Positions 38,522-47,746 of a stretch of DNA of 64,000 bases are shown here, one piece after another (positions within the stretch are counted from its first letter, which is position 1; each line of letters opens with the position of its first letter). The notes beneath the pieces are model-generated. The model had not been told where the DNA came from, did no database searches, and saw nothing but the letters and a program-made list of their open reading frames with translations. Source of the DNA: UBA3263 sp964554665 (GTDB taxonomy: Bacteria > Bacteroidota > Bacteroidia > Bacteroidales > Muribaculaceae); the NCBI GenBank assembly GCA_964554665.1, contig CAZKPP010000003.1, forward strand, positions 1 to 64,000, given 5' to 3'. The translations under genes and the position numbers were made by a program.

Positions 38522-41397
38522 ATCGCAAATCTATCATATCGGCCCTTCTGGCGCTGGGGGCAATCAGTGCTTCGGGCCAGATTAACCTGCCGCAATCTAC
38601 CGGCTATCAGGCGCGCGCAGCGGCCATGTTGAGCCAGGGCAATTTCCGCGGGTGTATAGACCAGTGTAATGCCGGGCTTGAGCTTGCCGACGCCCCGCGT
38701 CAGCAGCTTTTGTGGCTGCGCGCGGTAGCTGCTTTCAACGGCGGATATGCCGAGGCTAAATCGCTGTTGGCCGCCTACGTAGGCCAGTTCCCGGCGGCTC
38801 CTAATGTGAACTCCGCGCGGCTGATGCTCGCAACCATAACATTCTACGACAAAGATTACCGCGCCGCCTTGGCTCAGTTTGAGGCCATAGACCCTCAGTC
38901 GCTCACCGACGATCAGGGCGAAGACCTGACCTATCGCAAGGCCTATTGCCTGATGATGACGCGCGAGTTTGAAAAAGCCGTTCCGCTAATGCAGGCATTG
39001 TCGGCCACCAAGCGCTACGGCGATTCCGCCCTCTTTTATGAGGCCTATATGGCGTTTGTTGATGGCGAATATCAATATGCCCTCGACCTATTCGAAAAAT
39101 GCGACCGCACCAAGGCTCCCGGCGATATGGCCGACTACTATGTCGCGCAGATTCTTTTCCGTCAGGCCCGCTATGCCGACGCACTGAATCTTTTGATGCC
39201 GCTGATGGCGCGCCACGATGTTGACCCCGAATTTTCTGAAGAAATCAACCGCATTGCCGGTGAATGTTTCTATGCTTTGGGCGACGATAACCGCGCGATG
39301 GTTTATCTGAATCCATATATGGCCGCGCATCCCGACGATGCTCCCCTGAGCACGCGATATATTGTTGGCGTTGAGAGGTATCAGACCGGCGATTACGATG
39401 AAGCGCTCGAACTGCTTGCTCCGGTTAGTTCGCTGACCGAGCAGATGGGTCAGAGTGCCTCGCTGACCATGGGCCAATGCTATCTGGCCAAGGGAAATAC
39501 CAAGTCGGCGCTGATGATGTTCGACAAGGCAGCGGCTCTTGACCTCAACCCTACGATTACCGAACTCGCCTATTATAACTATGCGGTTGCGCAGGTCGAC
39601 GGCGGCAGACTTCCGTTTGCCAACTCCGTTCAGACCCTCGAAAACTTCATCAAGCGCTATCCCAACAGCCGCTATGCCAACACCGTTCGCGAATATCTTG
39701 TAAAAGGCTATATCGCCACTAACGACTACGAGGGAGCCCTGCGCTCGCTCCAGGCCATGAAGGGGGTAAACACCCCGGTGGTTGACCAGGCGCGCCAGCA
39801 GGTTAACTTCGTGCTCGGCACCCGCGCCCTTCAGGCCGGTAACCCCGCCAAGGCGATTTCCTATCTCAAGGACGCCGAAAAATATGCGTCGGCCAACGGC
39901 GACATCGCTCACCAGACCGCCCTTTGGCTCGGTGACGCTCTCTATGCTTCCGGCGACTATGGCCACGCCGCTTCGCAATACCGCAAATATCTGAACAAGG
40001 CAACTAAAAACGACGTTAACCGCTCAACGGCTCAATATAACCTGGCATACGCGCTTTTCGGTTCGCGAAATTACCCGGAAGCCCGCACGGCGTTTCAGAC
40101 CGTTGTTAAAGATAAACATCTCGCCTCTGAAATTGCTGCCGACAGCTATAACCGCATAGGCGACACCTATTATTACCAAAAGCAACTGCAGGAGGCTAAG
40201 CGGGCCTACCGCTCGGCCTATGATGCCGACCGCCGTTCCGCCGATTATTCGCTGCTGCAGATTGCAATGATTGACGGGCATCTCGGCCAGCACGCCGAAA
40301 AGTTGCAGAGCCTCGACGAACTTATTGCAAAATATCCCGGTTCGGCCCTGCGCCCGACGGCAATGACCGAAAAGGCTCTGGCCTACGTCGTTACATCCAA
40401 AACCAAGAATGCGGTTGAAGTTTATAAGCAGCTTTTGGCAAGTTATCCGCAAACGTCGCACGGCCGCAATGCCCTGTTGCAGCTCGCAATTCTGAGCGAC
40501 AACATCGGCGACCAGCAGGCTGCCCTCGGCTATTACCGCCGCGTGGTTTCCGAATATCCGACGAGCTCCGAAGCCGCTTTGGCCGTTGATGATATGAAGC
40601 GCATATATGGCGATAAAGGTAGTATCGACGAATTGAACTCATTTCTCGAATCAATTCAGGGTGCACCTCAGCTCGACGCCACCGAGCGCAATGCCATTGC
40701 TGCCGCAGGTTTGCTGCGCAAGGCTAAGGCTGCATCGACTGCCGACAGCCGTCTGGCAGCCGCCAACGAAATGCTGACCAAATATCCCGATGCCGACGGT
40801 ATTGAAGATGCTCTGCAGATAGCAGCTGCGGCATACATGGAGCTCGGCATTTCCGACAAGGCGCTGACTACCTACGCACAACTCATTACCAAAGCTCCTA
40901 ACGACGATGTGCGCCACAGTGCGCGCATGGGCATGCTCCGTGCAGCCGTTGATATGGACGACAACAGCAAGATACTTGATGTTACGGCAGATATTCTCGG
41001 CAATCCGGTCATAGCCGGTTCGGATATTCCGGAAGTTAAGTTTGCCCGCGCCTCGGCACTGAAAGTCACCGGCCATGTTGACGAGGCGCTGACCATTTGG
41101 GAGGAACTGTCGGCCTCGACTTCGACGCTCTACGGCGTGCGTTCCGCCTTTGAGCTGGCCGACCATGATTTTGCCGCCGGCAAGTTGCCCGAGGCATCGC
41201 AGCGTGCCGAAGCCATTATCGATGCCAACCCGCCGCATCCCTATTGGCTCGCCCGCACATTTATACTCTACAGCGATATTCTTCGCGCTCAAGGCTCCGA
41301 TTTCGAGGCAGATGAATATCTTAGAGTGCTTCGCTCAAATTATCCCGGCAATGAACCGGATATTTTCCGTATGATTGATAAACGCCTGCCCCAATGA
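38518..41397 (+). CDS. large exported TPR-repeat protein
   Basis: The 959-residue protein has a signal peptide (MNRKSIISALLALGAISASG) without lipobox cysteine, then roughly twenty tetratricopeptide or TPR-like repeats, e.g. YALDLFEKCDRTKAPGDMAD and ALMMFDKAAALDLNPTITEL, including TPR_6/YbgF-like units with the pattern Y-P-x-S-x-x-A. It is most likely a periplasmic scaffold. Its stop overlaps the start of the barrel gene by four bases (ATGA), a pairing that suggests the TPR protein works with that outer-membrane protein. Function is unknown. It is not an obvious PorW/SprE because it lacks a lipoprotein cysteine. Confidence 0.88.
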   Translation: MNRKSIISALLALGAISASGQINLPQSTGYQARAAAMLSQGNFRGCIDQCNAGLELADAPRQQLLWLRAVAAFNGGYAEAKSLLAAYVGQFPAAPNVNSARLMLATITFYDKDYRAALAQFEAIDPQSLTDDQGEDLTYRKAYCLMMTREFEKAVPLMQALSATKRYGDSALFYEAYMAFVDGEYQYALDLFEKCDRTKAPGDMADYYVAQILFRQARYADALNLLMPLMARHDVDPEFSEEINRIAGECFYALGDDNRAMVYLNPYMAAHPDDAPLSTRYIVGVERYQTGDYDEALELLAPVSSLTEQMGQSASLTMGQCYLAKGNTKSALMMFDKAAALDLNPTITELAYYNYAVAQVDGGRLPFANSVQTLENFIKRYPNSRYANTVREYLVKGYIATNDYEGALRSLQAMKGVNTPVVDQARQQVNFVLGTRALQAGNPAKAISYLKDAEKYASANGDIAHQTALWLGDALYASGDYGHAASQYRKYLNKATKNDVNRSTAQYNLAYALFGSRNYPEARTAFQTVVKDKHLASEIAADSYNRIGDTYYYQKQLQEAKRAYRSAYDADRRSADYSLLQIAMIDGHLGQHAEKLQSLDELIAKYPGSALRPTAMTEKALAYVVTSKTKNAVEVYKQLLASYPQTSHGRNALLQLAILSDNIGDQQAALGYYRRVVSEYPTSSEAALAVDDMKRIYGDKGSIDELNSFLESIQGAPQLDATERNAIAAAGLLRKAKAASTADSRLAAANEMLTKYPDADGIEDALQIAAAAYMELGISDKALTTYAQLITKAPNDDVRHSARMGMLRAAVDMDDNSKILDVTADILGNPVIAGSDIPEVKFARASALKVTGHVDEALTIWEELSASTSTLYGVRSAFELADHDFAAGKLPEASQRAEAIIDANPPHPYWLARTFILYSDILRAQGSDFEADEYLRVLRSNYPGNEPDIFRMIDKRLPQ

Positions 41398-43031
41398 ATA
41401 AACGAAATCTGATTCTCATATTCGCCCAACTGCTCCCGGCAATTGCGTTTGCCCAGGATTTGAACACGCAAATTACGGTTGACCACGAAGTCGTTCCCGA
41501 GGAACGCGCCGCAACCCGTTTGCGCCTGTTGCCCAAATTGTCGCTTCCCAAAGTAGATGTTACCCGCCTTCCGGTCGCATCGCGCTTTGTGCAGGCAGAG
41601 CTGTCCCCCTTTATCAACCCCCTTGGTCCTACGGAATATCTCACCCAAGCGCGCGAATATCCGTGGCGAGGCTATGCCATGCTCGGCTATGGCCCTGTCT
41701 ATAACCTCGATGCGTCGTTGGGCTACCGGTTTGTGGACACCCGCGAACTTTCGGTCGACGGATTCCTGCAGTTCAACGGCATGAGCTATACACGCGGCTA
41801 CGCCGGCTTGCCCGAATTTATGGGCGATTACACCGACAAGGCTTGTTTTCGCCGTCAGGCAGTTCTCGGCGGCGCAAATTCGACGTGGACAACCGCTGCC
41901 GGAGCGCTGAATGCGTCGGTGATGTATCAATATCAGGGCTACACTTTCCCGATTCTGCAATTGCAGCAGCCGCCGGTCACCGACCATAATAACATTGATG
42001 CCTCGCGCGCAAAAGTCAACCTGCAGTGGGCATCGAAGGTCAAGGATTTTGACTATACCGTAGGGGCCGATTACTCTATGGTTTACCTCGGCAAAGGGAA
42101 CGCTACGAACAATCGCGGCATCCTGTCGGCCGGCGGCAAATGGCATTCGTCGTCGAAGTCGGTGGTTGGGGTTGATCTGCGATTCTCGCTCGATAATTCG
42201 GCCCTGGTCGGCTATAAAGGTATCCTGCATATTTTGCCGCGCTATAGTTTCAGCGTCAGCACGTTCAAGGTAGGTGTCGGCGTGGATGTCGACATAAAGA
42301 CCGGCAACTGCCCGGCGTCGAACACTCTTCTTGTGGCTCCTGACCTTAATCTGGTTTGGCAGCCCTCGGCATTCTTCAATGTCTGGGGCAAGATTTCGGG
42401 ACGCATGGACGATAACTTCCGTGGCGCCATTCTCGACGAGCAGCCATATCTTCTCGCAGACTTCGATGCCGGAATATCGCGCATCTACGACGGCGAATTA
42501 GGTTTAACCGTCGGCCCGTTCCGCGGTTTTGCGCTTCAATTGTTCGGTGGCTACACCATAGTCCAAGATTGGTATATGCCGGCAATTGAAACAGGCTACA
42601 TGGCTCCCATGGACGTTAAGGGCTTCCGTTGGGGCGCGTCGGTCAGCTACGATTGGCGCCGCTTCCTGTCTATTGGCGCCCGCCTGGATATGGCTCAAAG
42701 CCCGCGCGGCGATTATGAGCGCGGCTACGCATTGTGGCGCGACCACGCCAAGCTGAACTTGACTACAAACGTAGTTGTCCGCCCCATAGATAAACTGGAA
42801 ATCGGGTTGAACTACCATCTGCGTTCCGGTCGCGAAAAAACTCTCGGGGCAGACCGAAACCTCAACCTCCGCAATATCTCAAACCTCTCGGCCTCGGTTA
42901 ATTACAACATTACCCCGCAATGGTCGGCATTTGTTCGCGGCGAGAACCTGCTGAACAAAAACTGGTATCTGGGCCCGGCGGTTCCCTGTCAGGGAATCAT
43001 GGGCATGATTGGTGCATCTTATAAATTCTAA
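41394..43031 (+). CDS. TonB-dependent-receptor-like barrel without plug domain
   Basis: A 545-residue exported protein: signal peptide (MNKRNLILIFAQLLPAIAFA), a short Arg/Pro-rich periplasmic segment, then about 22 amphipathic strands ending with VRGENLLNKNWYLGP and a terminal GASYKF, the classic C-terminal motif of TonB-dependent receptors. No plug domain, TonB box or SusD partner is present, and the length is too short for a full receptor. It is therefore a plug-less barrel, translationally coupled to the TPR gene. Four bases separate it from upp. It may be an assembly or export channel; that is inference. Confidence 0.82.
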   Translation: MNKRNLILIFAQLLPAIAFAQDLNTQITVDHEVVPEERAATRLRLLPKLSLPKVDVTRLPVASRFVQAELSPFINPLGPTEYLTQAREYPWRGYAMLGYGPVYNLDASLGYRFVDTRELSVDGFLQFNGMSYTRGYAGLPEFMGDYTDKACFRRQAVLGGANSTWTTAAGALNASVMYQYQGYTFPILQLQQPPVTDHNNIDASRAKVNLQWASKVKDFDYTVGADYSMVYLGKGNATNNRGILSAGGKWHSSSKSVVGVDLRFSLDNSALVGYKGILHILPRYSFSVSTFKVGVGVDVDIKTGNCPASNTLLVAPDLNLVWQPSAFFNVWGKISGRMDDNFRGAILDEQPYLLADFDAGISRIYDGELGLTVGPFRGFALQLFGGYTIVQDWYMPAIETGYMAPMDVKGFRWGASVSYDWRRFLSIGARLDMAQSPRGDYERGYALWRDHAKLNLTTNVVVRPIDKLEIGLNYHLRSGREKTLGADRNLNLRNISNLSASVNYNITPQWSAFVRGENLLNKNWYLGPAVPCQGIMGMIGASYKF

Positions 43032-43035
43032 ATAT

Positions 43036-43689
43036 ATGGAAATCAATAATCTAACACAAAGCAATTCACTCCTGAGTCAGTATATGATGGAGTTGCGCGA
43101 TGTCAACGTACACTCCGACATGTTGCGCTTCCGCCGAAATCTCGAACGCATCGGCGAGATTATGGCCTACGAAATCTCGAAAACACTGGCCTATTCGCCG
43201 CGAGAAATTCAAACTCCGCTGGCTCCGTGCGTGTGTCAGGAACTGTCGGAAAAAGTAGTGCTGGCAACCATTTTCCGCGCCGGGCTTCCTTTTCATCAGG
43301 GATTCCTTAACTATTTCGACCACTCGGAAAATGCCTTCGTTTCGGCCTACAGAAAATATAAGGAAAAAGAGAATTTCGATGTGTTTATCGAATATATCGC
43401 CTCGCCCGACCTCAACGGCAAAACGGTAATTCTATGCGATCCGATGCTCGCCACCGGCACATCCATGGAATTGAGCTACCGCGCTCTGCTGACCAAAGGA
43501 AATCCGGCCCACATTCATGTTGCCTCTGTGATTGCTTCCGAAGCTGCGGTTGAGTATATCAAGAAAACCTTCCCCGAAGATAAAACCACGGTTTGGTGCG
43601 CAGCAATAGACCCGAAAATCAACGACCATTCTTACATTGTGCCCGGCCTGGGCGACGCCGGAGACCTTGCCTACGGCGAAAAACTATGA
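43036..43689 (+). CDS. upp: uracil phosphoribosyltransferase
   Basis: The enzyme converts uracil plus PRPP to UMP in pyrimidine salvage. The PRPP loop is CDPMLATGTSM, and the uracil-binding C-terminal segment YIVPGLGDAGDLAYG is intact. The start MEINNLTQ at 43036 is taken because the preceding barrel gene ends at 43031; an upstream Met at 43009 lies inside that gene. The length is 217 residues. Its stop overlaps the mutarotase start as ATGA. UMP from this reaction feeds UTP and CTP, the latter the likely substrate of the nucleotidyltransferase domain three genes on, though this link is speculative. Confidence 0.95.
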   Translation: MEINNLTQSNSLLSQYMMELRDVNVHSDMLRFRRNLERIGEIMAYEISKTLAYSPREIQTPLAPCVCQELSEKVVLATIFRAGLPFHQGFLNYFDHSENAFVSAYRKYKEKENFDVFIEYIASPDLNGKTVILCDPMLATGTSMELSYRALLTKGNPAHIHVASVIASEAAVEYIKKTFPEDKTTVWCAAIDPKINDHSYIVPGLGDAGDLAYGEKL

Positions 43690-44015
43690 CCCGGATAGTC
43701 CAAACGCTTGACCTGATTGACGATGCCGAGCTGATTGACTTTTACCTGAAAGCTCATCAGCAGGTATGGCCCGAAGTGACTGAAGGTATTCGGAGCGTCG
43801 GCATAACCCGCATGGATATTTTTCGCGAGGGAACCCGGTTGGTCATGATTCTTGAGTTGGCCGACGGAGTGGACCGCGACGAAGCTATGGCGAAACTCGC
43901 AACCTTGCCTCGTCAGGCCGAATGGGAAGAGTATGTCGGCAAAGCGCAGGCCTGTCTGCCCGGCAGCAGTTCCGGTGCTAAGTGGCGCCCCATGGACCAA
44001 ATTTTCAAGCTATGA
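43686..44015 (+). CDS. RhaM-type sugar mutarotase
   Basis: A 109-residue ferredoxin-fold mutarotase of the RhaM/DUF718 family: FYLKAHQQVWPEV contains the catalytic Tyr and His, and WRPMDQIFKL is the conserved C-terminal block. The family interconverts alpha and beta anomers of L-rhamnose, and some members act on L-fucose. The gene starts within the upp stop (ATGA) and itself ends in an ATGA overlap with the FucP-type permease. The permease neighbour suggests L-fucose or another 6-deoxy sugar rather than rhamnose. Confidence 0.9.
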   Translation: MTRIVQTLDLIDDAELIDFYLKAHQQVWPEVTEGIRSVGITRMDIFREGTRLVMILELADGVDRDEAMAKLATLPRQAEWEEYVGKAQACLPGSSSGAKWRPMDQIFKL

Positions 44016-45268
44016 ATAATACAAAGAAAACTTACATTTTGCCGTTCATTCTGGTAACGATGCTCTTTTTGCTTTGGGGCATCGCCAACAATATGAACGA
44101 CACCCTGTTGGCGGCCTTCAAGCGCATAATGTCGATGAACGACCTTCAAACGTCGCTCGTGCAATTTGCGTTCTATGGCTCTTATTTCTGCTTTGCCATA
44201 CCTGCCGCCCTGTTTATTAGAAAGTTCAGCTACAAAACCGGCATTATTTTAGGGCTTCTGCTTTATGCCGCCGGCACTATGCTGTTCACTCCGGCGGGAC
44301 ACTCGGCCAGCTACGGGTTCTTTTTGATAGCCATTTATGTTATGGCCGGCGGCTGCTCAATTCTTGAAACTACCGCCAACCCGCTGATAATGGCGTTGGG
44401 TACCCCCGAAACCGCTACGCGTCGACTGAATATTGCCCAGGCATTTAACCCGATTGGTGCCATAATCGGCATTTTGCTGAGCAGATATTTTATTCTTTCT
44501 GAACTCAACGAGGCCGGAACTGCCGAGCGAGGTGCAATGTCGCAGTCGGAATTGGCTAATATGCAGATGCACGAGCTGAATGCAATTTCCGAAACCTATC
44601 TGCTTATCGGGGTGGTGCTGATTGTGTTGACCGTTATCATTGCCCTGACCAAAATGCCTGCCGACCGCGACACCTCGCGCATAGAATCTTCGGTCGGCTC
44701 GATTGTGCGCTCGTTATGGAACAACCGCCGTTACCGCTATGGCGTTATCGCGCAGTTCTTCTATGTCGGCGCTCAGACTTGCGTATGGTCTTTCTCAATC
44801 CGTCTGGCAATGAGCGAGCTCGGCATCCGCGAAGATGCCGCCAGCACTTACTTCCTCATAGCCATCGTGTTGTTTACCCTTAACCGATTCGTGTTCACCG
44901 CGCTGATGAAATATTACCGGCCGGCTGTGCTGATGTCGGTTTCAACAGTCGGGGCAATACTATCGACTTTGGCTGTTATTTTCGGCTCCGGAATGGTATC
45001 GGTTGTCGGCCTTGTTTTAATTTCGGCATTCATGAGTCTGATGTTCCCGACTATTTATGGTCTTTCGCTCGAAGGCATAACCGGTTCGACCGCCAAGCTC
45101 GCTTCGTCGGGCCTGATAATGTCGATTGTCGGCGGTGCGCTAATCACTCCGCTTCAGGGCCTTATCAGCGACCGTGCCGGCGATATTGCAATTTCATTTT
45201 TAGTTCCGCTCTTCTGTTTCATCATTATTTTAATCTATTCTGTTAAAAATATCTATGCAAGAAGATAA
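44012..45268 (+). CDS. fucP: L-fucose:proton symporter family permease (FucP-like)
   Basis: The 418-residue MFS sugar permease has about 12 transmembrane segments and closely follows the FucP pattern: FLLWGIANNMNDTLLAAFKR, then LVQFAFYGSYFCFAIPAAL, ILETTANPLI, and GLSLEGI near the end. Family members import L-fucose and sometimes L-galactose or D-arabinose. The start MNNTKKTYILPF overlaps the mutarotase stop. The normal fucose catabolic genes (fucI, fucK, fucA) are absent here; instead the next gene, overlapping by 14 bases, is a nucleotidyltransferase-kinase-like fusion. Confidence 0.88.
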   Translation: MNNTKKTYILPFILVTMLFLLWGIANNMNDTLLAAFKRIMSMNDLQTSLVQFAFYGSYFCFAIPAALFIRKFSYKTGIILGLLLYAAGTMLFTPAGHSASYGFFLIAIYVMAGGCSILETTANPLIMALGTPETATRRLNIAQAFNPIGAIIGILLSRYFILSELNEAGTAERGAMSQSELANMQMHELNAISETYLLIGVVLIVLTVIIALTKMPADRDTSRIESSVGSIVRSLWNNRRYRYGVIAQFFYVGAQTCVWSFSIRLAMSELGIREDAASTYFLIAIVLFTLNRFVFTALMKYYRPAVLMSVSTVGAILSTLAVIFGSGMVSVVGLVLISAFMSLMFPTIYGLSLEGITGSTAKLASSGLIMSIVGGALITPLQGLISDRAGDIAISFLVPLFCFIIILIYSVKNIYARR

Positions 45269-46433
45269 AACCGTCAAGCCCAAAGTTTTTGTTTCGGGCT
45301 GCTACGATATGTTGCATTCCGGCCATGTAGCCTTCTTTAAAGAGGCATCGAAATATGGCGACTTATACGTCGGAATCGGTTCGGATGCTACCATTGAAGA
45401 CCTCAAGCACCGCAAAACCGTTTACAGCGAAAAGGAACGCCTTTACATGGTAAAGGCCATTCGCTACGTTAAGGATGCCTATATTAACCCCGGCTCCGGC
45501 ATTATGGACTTCGTTGAAACCGTTGATATGGTCAAGCCCGATATTTTCGTGGTGAACAGCGATGGCGGCAACGACGACAAGCGAAAATTCTGCGAGGAAC
45601 GCGGAATCAACTATGTTGTTCTCGAACGTGAGCCTGAAAAGGGCCTCGAAGCACGCTCCACCACCGGTTTGCGCAAAACCGCTTCGTGTCAGTTGCCTTA
45701 TCGCCTCGATTTGGCCGGCACATGGATTGACCAGCCCTACGTGAGTCAGTATCATCCGGGTTGGGCGCTGACTATTTCGTTGGAGCCGATTGAGGAATAT
45801 ATGGAGCGCGGCGGAATGTCGACTTCGACCCGCAATGCTGCCCGCAAAATCTGGCCGTACCAGTTGCCCAACTATAATGAGGCGATGCTGGCCCGCCTGC
45901 TTTTCTGCTTTGAGAACGACCCCGAAAACGACAAAGGCCATATTTCGGGCGCCCAGGATGCAATCGGCATCTGCATGTCGGGCCTTAACCGCCATTACTA
46001 CGACAATACTTACTGGCCCTCGAAAATAGAGTCGATCCACGATGAAGAAACCTTGAGCTGGCTCGAAAAACATCTGTGCATGGTGCCGATGTTCCCTCGC
46101 CGTCCGGGCTGTTCGGTGGTTGAAGGCAAGGATATTCAACCCGAAAAGGTAAAGGCGCTGGCCGATGCCGCCGACCGCTGCTGGGAAGCCATTAAGGCCA
46201 GGGACCTGAAGGCATTCGCTCAGGCTTTCAGCGATTCGTTTGAGGCGCAGATTTCAATGTTCCCGGCAATGGTGGCCGACGGAGTGCAGGAATATATCGA
46301 CAAGTATGCCGATAAATCACTGGCCCACAAAATGCCGGGTGCAGGTGGCGGTGGCTATCTTGCCTTGGTTATCGACGGCGAGCTCCCCGAAGGTGCCCAT
46401 CCGATTAAAATCAGACGCAAAGACTCGATTTAA
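45255..46433 (+). CDS. cytidylyltransferase-like domain fused to a compact GHMP-kinase-like domain
   Basis: The 392-residue protein has two parts. Residues 8-140 form a nucleotidyltransferase of the cytidylyltransferase-like (TagD/RfaE-C) type: GCYDMLHSGHVAFF (15-28) with the HxGH motif, and STTGLRKT (135-142) matching the ISTTxI block. Residues 143-390 resemble GHMP sugar kinases: YRLDLAGTWID (149-159) for motif 1, GMSTSTRNAA (187-196) as an unusual motif 2, SGAQDAIGICMSGLN (231-245), and PGAGGGGYLALVID (361-374) for motif 3. Motif 2 sits much nearer to motif 1 than usual, so ATP binding may be altered. With the upstream mutarotase and permease, a kinase plus CTP-dependent activation of a 6-deoxy sugar is a reasonable hypothesis. 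Confidence 0.78.
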   Translation: MQEDKTVKPKVFVSGCYDMLHSGHVAFFKEASKYGDLYVGIGSDATIEDLKHRKTVYSEKERLYMVKAIRYVKDAYINPGSGIMDFVETVDMVKPDIFVVNSDGGNDDKRKFCEERGINYVVLEREPEKGLEARSTTGLRKTASCQLPYRLDLAGTWIDQPYVSQYHPGWALTISLEPIEEYMERGGMSTSTRNAARKIWPYQLPNYNEAMLARLLFCFENDPENDKGHISGAQDAIGICMSGLNRHYYDNTYWPSKIESIHDEETLSWLEKHLCMVPMFPRRPGCSVVEGKDIQPEKVKALADAADRCWEAIKARDLKAFAQAFSDSFEAQISMFPAMVADGVQEYIDKYADKSLAHKMPGAGGGGYLALVIDGELPEGAHPIKIRRKDSI

Positions 46434-47743
46434 AAGAGCAGAGCATCGAGAAAAGTTGATATTGCAGCGCGCGCAGCCTTTTGGTTGGGCGCGTTGTTTA
46501 TCATTATGGCCACGGCGTGGGTGGGAGCTTTAGTCTGCGGGTCGAGCCGATAGCCTACGTAGCAGACAACCCCTGTCATTGACCCGGACTTGAGGCAATA
46601 GTTGTCGCGACATGTGCTGTCGCGCATGAAGTTGCGCACGGTGCCGTCCATGCCCACGCGGGCAAACGAGCCGACGTAGTCGCTGTTGTCGGCCATTGCG
46701 CGCAACACTTCGCCGAGCTGGCGCGGGGAGATTGCGTTGTGGCGCGAAAGGCCGCTGCCGTCGGCGATTCTGCAACCGCGCAAGTCGACACCCATATTGG
46801 TTAATATGTTCCGCTCGACAGCAATTGCCGTTTTGCGGGTCTGGCGCGGCGCGAGCAGGCGCAATGTGGCCTCGGCCATCTGATTGTCTGAGCGCACCAT
46901 CAACGAGCGGGTCACACTTCTTAACCGCGGTGAGTAATATTCAAGAATCAGCGATGAATTGTTGCTTTTTTCAGCCGCCTGCGCGCCATTAAACTGCTTT
47001 GTAACTTCGTTGAGCAGAACCGCGGGCGGGTAGGGCATCGAGCACTTCAGAGTTGCCGATTTTTGGTTGCGGCCGAGCGACCCGGAAACCACTAAGTCAT
47101 AGCTGCCCGGATTGCGGAAGAAATTCAAATAGGTGCTGTTGGGCTGTTTAATAATCTTGAGCCCCGGAATTTCGGGGAATGTTTTCCACGACGGAACCGA
47201 CAGGGTAAACACGTTGTCGCGCCAGTTCAGCGAATAGAAACCGGCGCCGTCTATACCCGGTATATCTTCAATCTCCCATGATTCTATGGCCCCTTGGTCA
47301 GGCCAGGACTCCGATTCGATTGCCGCGCCGCTGATTTGGGTGAAGCCATAGCCGGCGGCGGCGTTTTTCAGGGCCGACAGAAATCCCTCGCGTTCTTTAT
47401 TGAATTCCACGGAGCCGAGCGTGGGGTCGCCCGAGCCGGTAATGACGAGGTTGCCCTGAAGAGTGCCCTGACTGATGTTGCCGTTGGCGCTAACGGTGGT
47501 TTTCCACCTGTAGTCGCCACCATATTTCTTTAGGGCGGCGGCAACGGTTACCGACTTCATAACCGATGCCGGGGTCATTAAAACTTCGGAATTATATGCA
47601 ACCGTGGGATCGCCTCCCGAAAGCGGAGCCACATAAATTCCTATCTGGGCCTGCTCGGCCCCAACAAATGTTAGCGGACACTGCCCGAAAGCAATGCCCG
47701 CGCTAACAAGCGCTATAAGTGCGCTGATGAGGTGTTTGGTCAT
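46430..47743 (-). CDS. dacB: D-alanyl-D-alanine carboxypeptidase/endopeptidase (PBP4 type)
   Basis: A periplasmic class C low-molecular-weight PBP that trims D-Ala or cuts peptidoglycan crosslinks. It has a signal peptide (MTKHLISALIALVSAGIAFG), then the catalytic SxxK as S60-VMK63, SDN at about residue 285 (VRSDNQMAE) and the KSGS triad at about 385. A large insertion between SxxK and SDN is characteristic of this class. The length of 437 is normal. It starts three bases after htpG and shares its stop region with the convergent fusion gene. Confidence 0.94.
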   Translation of the reverse strand: MTKHLISALIALVSAGIAFGQCPLTFVGAEQAQIGIYVAPLSGGDPTVAYNSEVLMTPASVMKSVTVAAALKKYGGDYRWKTTVSANGNISQGTLQGNLVITGSGDPTLGSVEFNKEREGFLSALKNAAAGYGFTQISGAAIESESWPDQGAIESWEIEDIPGIDGAGFYSLNWRDNVFTLSVPSWKTFPEIPGLKIIKQPNSTYLNFFRNPGSYDLVVSGSLGRNQKSATLKCSMPYPPAVLLNEVTKQFNGAQAAEKSNNSSLILEYYSPRLRSVTRSLMVRSDNQMAEATLRLLAPRQTRKTAIAVERNILTNMGVDLRGCRIADGSGLSRHNAISPRQLGEVLRAMADNSDYVGSFARVGMDGTVRNFMRDSTCRDNYCLKSGSMTGVVCYVGYRLDPQTKAPTHAVAIMINNAPNQKAARAAISTFLDALLF

Positions 47744-47746
47744 CTA

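Noticed and set aside
38518..41397. Calling the TPR protein PorW/SprE of the type IX system
   Set aside because: It has a plain signal peptide without lipobox cysteine and much more extensive TPR content; context is a barrel gene, not por genes.
41340..42230. Minus-strand open frame of 296 codons
   Set aside because: Antisense to the barrel gene and the end of the TPR gene; shadow frame.
43686..44015. Naming the mutarotase rhaM
   Set aside because: The family fits, but no rhamnose genes are nearby and the FucP-type neighbour points to another sugar, so no symbol is given.
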